From NCBI GenBank assembly GCA_031272655.1, contig JAISTJ010000215.1:1-16401 (forward strand): 16,401 nucleotides of DNA, read 5' to 3'. This stretch comes from Tannerella sp. GTDB lineage: Bacteria; Bacteroidota; Bacteroidia; Bacteroidales; Tannerellaceae. The position numbers were made by a program, and so were the translations under genes. The notes under the pieces are model-generated. The model saw only the letters and a list, made by a program, of their open reading frames with translations, was not told where the DNA came from and searched no databases. Positions 13,772-16,401 of this stretch are shown here, piece after piece (position 1 is the stretch's first letter; each line of letters starts with the position of its first letter).

Positions 13772-16058
13772 CTTCCATATCCATAACCAACTCTCCGCCA
13801 CGCATAATATCCCTGTAATCAAGGTAATACTTCTTATACTTCTTGCCGTTTAGCTTCATGTCTTTGATGTAGATATTTTCGGGCGAGTTATTGCGGGCGG
13901 TGATTACAAACTGCTTATTGTCAGCGAGATTGAAGGTGATGCGCGAGAACACGGGCGAGGTGATTTCGTAGCGTGTTTCGCCTGGGCAGACAGGGTGGAG
14001 GCCGCTTGCAGCAAGAACGTACCAGGCCGACATCTGTCCTACGTCTTCGTTACCTACCAAGCCTTCGACCTTGTTGGCGTAGGCGTTGGCGCAGATATAG
14101 CGCGTCCATTTCTGTGTCAGGCGGGGCGCGTCGAGACGGTTGAAGAGGAACGGTATATGATGAACCGGCTCGTTGGCATGGTTATAGTAGTCGTTCCAGA
14201 GCAGGTCGGCAGGCGTTTTCTCAAAAAACTCCGTCAGGTCGGCAAGGGTTTTCTGCTTGCCGCCCATTAGCTGCAGCATGCCCTTGAGGTCGTGCGGCAC
14301 GAACCAGCCTTGCTGATAGGGATTAGATTCGGCGCAGCCGTAGTCGTGATGCAGGCGATAGTCCTGTTCGGTACGTCCTTTGGGCAGTTCTTGCCACGAG
14401 CCATCGTCTTTGCGGGGGCGAAACCATCCGGTAGCGCTGTCGAAGGTCTGCGCATAGTTGGCGGCGCGTTGGCGGAAGTACTGCTCGTCGGCTTTCTTGC
14501 CAAGCGCACGCGCTAATTCGGCCATACACCAGTCGGAATAGGCATATTCGAGCGTACAGGAAATGTTGCCCGCTGTGTAGCCAAGCGCTCCGTTACCCGA
14601 CACTTCCGACGTCTTTTTCGCTATATTGTAGGCTTTTTCGACGTCGTAATCGCGTATGCCCTTTGCATAAGCGTCTGCCAGCACAGAGATGGCGGGGTTG
14701 CCCAGCATACAGCCGGAATAGGCGTTGAGGAACTCCCACCTTTCGTAGTAGCCGCGTCCGCTCTCTTGTGCAAGCGCGATGAACGAGTTTATCTCGTCGT
14801 TAATAAGTGTCGGATTTATAATGGTTTGCAACGGGAACTGGCTGCGAAACACGTCCCAACCGCTGAAGATAGTGCGGCGATTGTAAGCCTCTGATTTATG
14901 TATCTGTTTGTCGCCGCCGGGGAAGCGCCCGTCAATGTCGGAAAAAAGGCGCGGGTCGAGCATAGTATGGTAAAGCGCTGTATAGAAGATAGTACGCTCG
15001 TCGTAGCTGCCGCCCTCGACGGTGATTTTCGACAACGCCTCGTCCCACAACGTGCGCGCCGATTCTCTAACCTCGTCGAAGGAAGCGTTCTCAAGTTCGG
15101 CTTTGAAGTTCTTCTCGGCGCCTTCCATGTCAACAAACGAAATACCGGACTTGAAGACGAGCTGCTCGCCGACTTGCGTCGGGAACTCTGCGAAGAAACC
15201 GAGATGATTGCCCTCTATTGCGTCGTTGTCCGGATTTCTGAACACCTTCGCATTTGCCACAATATTCTGATACTCAGCCGAGATGACGTCGTTGCGATGT
15301 CGTTTGCGGTCAGCAGGGATATCGGCGCTCCAGAAGCCGTAGCTGTCAAGTGGTTTATTGAAGCGGGCGTAGAAATAGACGGTATAATCGGGATGACCAG
15401 CGCCGTCGCCCCAGCCTCCGCCGTCCGGCGTACAGCGCATCCAGCCGCGAATAGTATGTATATCAACCACTTGTACATATTGCCGGACTGACGTCCCCCC
15501 TACCCTTCGCGCCAGGTCTATCTGAATACGCGAGGCTTTATTTTCGGGAAAAGTGAAGCGCAGCGCCCCGCCATGCGGCGAAGCAGTAGCCTCGGCTTTC
15601 ACCTGATAATCAGTTAGAAAAACAGAATAATAACCGGCTTTCGCCGTTTCCGACGCTTTGTCGTAGCGCGAGCGATAGCCGGCTTGGGTGTCAGCGTCCT
15701 TACCGGCGACGGTCTTAAGAGCGCCTGTTGTGGGCATTACTAACAGGTTGCCGAGGTCGCCGTACCAGCCTACCCCGCTCATTTGCGTAAAAGCGAAGCC
15801 TTCGATGCTGCGGTGTTCATCGCTGTAGCCGCTACCATTGTCGCCGCCGGTGATAGTGTTAGGGCTGACCTGGGTCATGCCGAAAGGCGTCGCCGCGCCC
15901 GGAAAGGTCTTGCCAAGCCCGTGATGCGCCCGCGCAATGGAAGTGTTCGTACTTGCACCGATGCGGGGATTGACATAGTCAGACAAGCGCGGCTGTTGTG
16001 CGCTCGACGTTATGACACAGATTACAATTGCTGCGGCTGAGAAAAATTTCCCGCTCAT
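13764..16058 (-). CDS. Secreted GH92 alpha-mannosidase-type glycoside hydrolase
   Basis: A 764-residue exported enzyme of glycoside hydrolase family 92, calcium-dependent exo-alpha-mannosidases that trim mannose from N-glycans and mannans. A signal peptide spans about residues 1-20, with probable cleavage at SSA/QQ. The mature N-terminus reads YVNPRIGAST, then KTFPGAATPFGMTQVSPNT, the GH92 opening block. The C-terminal catalytic domain carries AESNPYQQGWFVPHD, where E577 aligns with the family general acid, and GNEDVGQMSAW (669-679), the conserved acidic base/calcium-site motif. The C-terminal beta-domain ends RGGELVMDMEAK. It lies one base downstream of xylA on the same strand and is probably co-transcribed. 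The usual specificity is alpha-1,2-mannosidase, but linkage cannot be fixed from sequence. Complete and intact. Confidence 0.93.
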   Translation of the reverse strand: MSGKFFSAAAIVICVITSSAQQPRLSDYVNPRIGASTNTSIARAHHGLGKTFPGAATPFGMTQVSPNTITGGDNGSGYSDEHRSIEGFAFTQMSGVGWYGDLGNLLVMPTTGALKTVAGKDADTQAGYRSRYDKASETAKAGYYSVFLTDYQVKAEATASPHGGALRFTFPENKASRIQIDLARRVGGTSVRQYVQVVDIHTIRGWMRCTPDGGGWGDGAGHPDYTVYFYARFNKPLDSYGFWSADIPADRKRHRNDVISAEYQNIVANAKVFRNPDNDAIEGNHLGFFAEFPTQVGEQLVFKSGISFVDMEGAEKNFKAELENASFDEVRESARTLWDEALSKITVEGGSYDERTIFYTALYHTMLDPRLFSDIDGRFPGGDKQIHKSEAYNRRTIFSGWDVFRSQFPLQTIINPTLINDEINSFIALAQESGRGYYERWEFLNAYSGCMLGNPAISVLADAYAKGIRDYDVEKAYNIAKKTSEVSGNGALGYTAGNISCTLEYAYSDWCMAELARALGKKADEQYFRQRAANYAQTFDSATGWFRPRKDDGSWQELPKGRTEQDYRLHHDYGCAESNPYQQGWFVPHDLKGMLQLMGGKQKTLADLTEFFEKTPADLLWNDYYNHANEPVHHIPFLFNRLDAPRLTQKWTRYICANAYANKVEGLVGNEDVGQMSAWYVLAASGLHPVCPGETRYEITSPVFSRITFNLADNKQFVITARNNSPENIYIKDMKLNGKKYKKYYLDYRDIMRGGELVMDMEAK

Positions 16059-16059
16059 G

Positions 16060-16401
16060 TCAAATGTACATATTGACGATGGACTCGTAGAGTTCCTGTT
16101 TGCCGCTGCGCTGTTTCGGCTCGCCGTTCTGCTTGGCGTAGGCTACGAGGGCTTCGAGCGATAGTTTGCCTTCCTCGAACTCCTTGCCCTTGCCGCTGTC
16201 GAAAGAGCCATAGCGCTCTTTGAGCATCTGCTGGTAAGGCGACTTTTCAAGTATGGCAGCCGCCGTTTCGAGGGCGCGGGCGAAGGTATCCATGCCTGTG
16301 ATGTGGGCGATAAAGATGTCTTCGAGGTCGGTGCTGCTGCGACGGGTCTTGGCGTCGAAGTTGGTGCCGCCGCCCTGCAGACCGCCGCTCTTGAGGATGA
16401 C
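16060..16401 (-). CDS. xylA: Xylose isomerase, C-terminal part
   Basis: The last 113 codons of xylose isomerase, which converts D-xylose to D-xylulose with Mg2+ or Mn2+. The 5' part lies beyond the right edge. The frame entering the window reads VILKSGGLQGGGTNFDAKTR, then RSSTDLEDIFIAHITGMD. The GGTNFDAK block is the conserved family motif with the metal-ligand Asp. The C-terminal helical tail follows: SPYQQMLKERYGSFDSGKGK, LSLEALVAYAKQNGEPKQ, SGKQELYESIVNMYI. This closely resembles the longer group of XylA proteins found in Bacteroides. The TGA stop is one base from the GH92 ATG, so the two share a transcript. The internal ATG at 16293 is not the start; homology continues upstream of it. Confidence 0.94.
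   Translation of the reverse strand, partial: VILKSGGLQGGGTNFDAKTRRSSTDLEDIFIAHITGMDTFARALETAAAILEKSPYQQMLKERYGSFDSGKGKEFEEGKLSLEALVAYAKQNGEPKQRSGKQELYESIVNMYI

Noticed and set aside
14898..15491. A 197-codon plus-strand open frame within the GH92 gene
   Set aside because: It is antisense to a well-conserved GH92 catalytic region and has no independent support.

Overview
The window reads as a Bacteroidales-type (phylum Bacteroidota) chromosome segment. Reasons: a promoter ahead of the antiporter gene fits the Bacteroidota consensus (TTTG, 20 bases, TAnnTTTG); ribosome binding sites are A/T-rich rather than Shine-Dalgarno-like; and the SatD, DUF3307, Cas, SufC/SufD, GH92 and XylA proteins all look like that phylum.

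Positions 1-7439, all on the minus strand, hold most of a type I (I-B-like) CRISPR-Cas operon. In transcription order it is cas6, cas5, cas3, a large-subunit gene (cas8), cas7, then a SatD-family gene with a C-terminal helix-turn-helix, then a DUF3307 multi-pass membrane gene, then the first 45 codons of cas4, which runs off the left edge. The SatD-DUF3307 pair therefore sits inside the cas operon, between the interference genes and the start of the adaptation genes. The DUF3307 stop and cas4 start overlap by four bases. The only long gap in the operon (125 bases, before satD) carries three copies of a 20-base dyad, TATAAG-N8-CTTATA, which looks like an operator array. This is the most interesting part of the window: a cyclase-fold-like regulator plus a membrane protein wired into a CRISPR operon, possibly controlling cas4 and whatever follows it.

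Positions 7440-7987 lie between divergent transcription units. They contain a probable -7 box for the cas operon, a pair of identical 32-bp repeats separated by 34 bp (CRISPR-like geometry), a truncated 5' piece of a second cas6 gene that ends at one of those repeats, and the plus-strand promoter and leader hairpin of the next operon.

Positions 7988-13771 on the plus strand carry a Kef-type cation:proton antiporter, sufC, sufD and a membrane sensor histidine kinase, closely spaced and probably co-transcribed. sufB and sufS are not next to sufCD. Heptamer tandem repeats fill the sufC-sufD gap.

Positions 13764-16401 on the minus strand carry a secreted GH92 alpha-mannosidase-type enzyme directly downstream of xylA (xylose isomerase, 3' end only), one base apart. 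The histidine kinase and GH92 genes converge and overlap by 8 bases.

All family calls come from reading motifs by eye; no database search was run.
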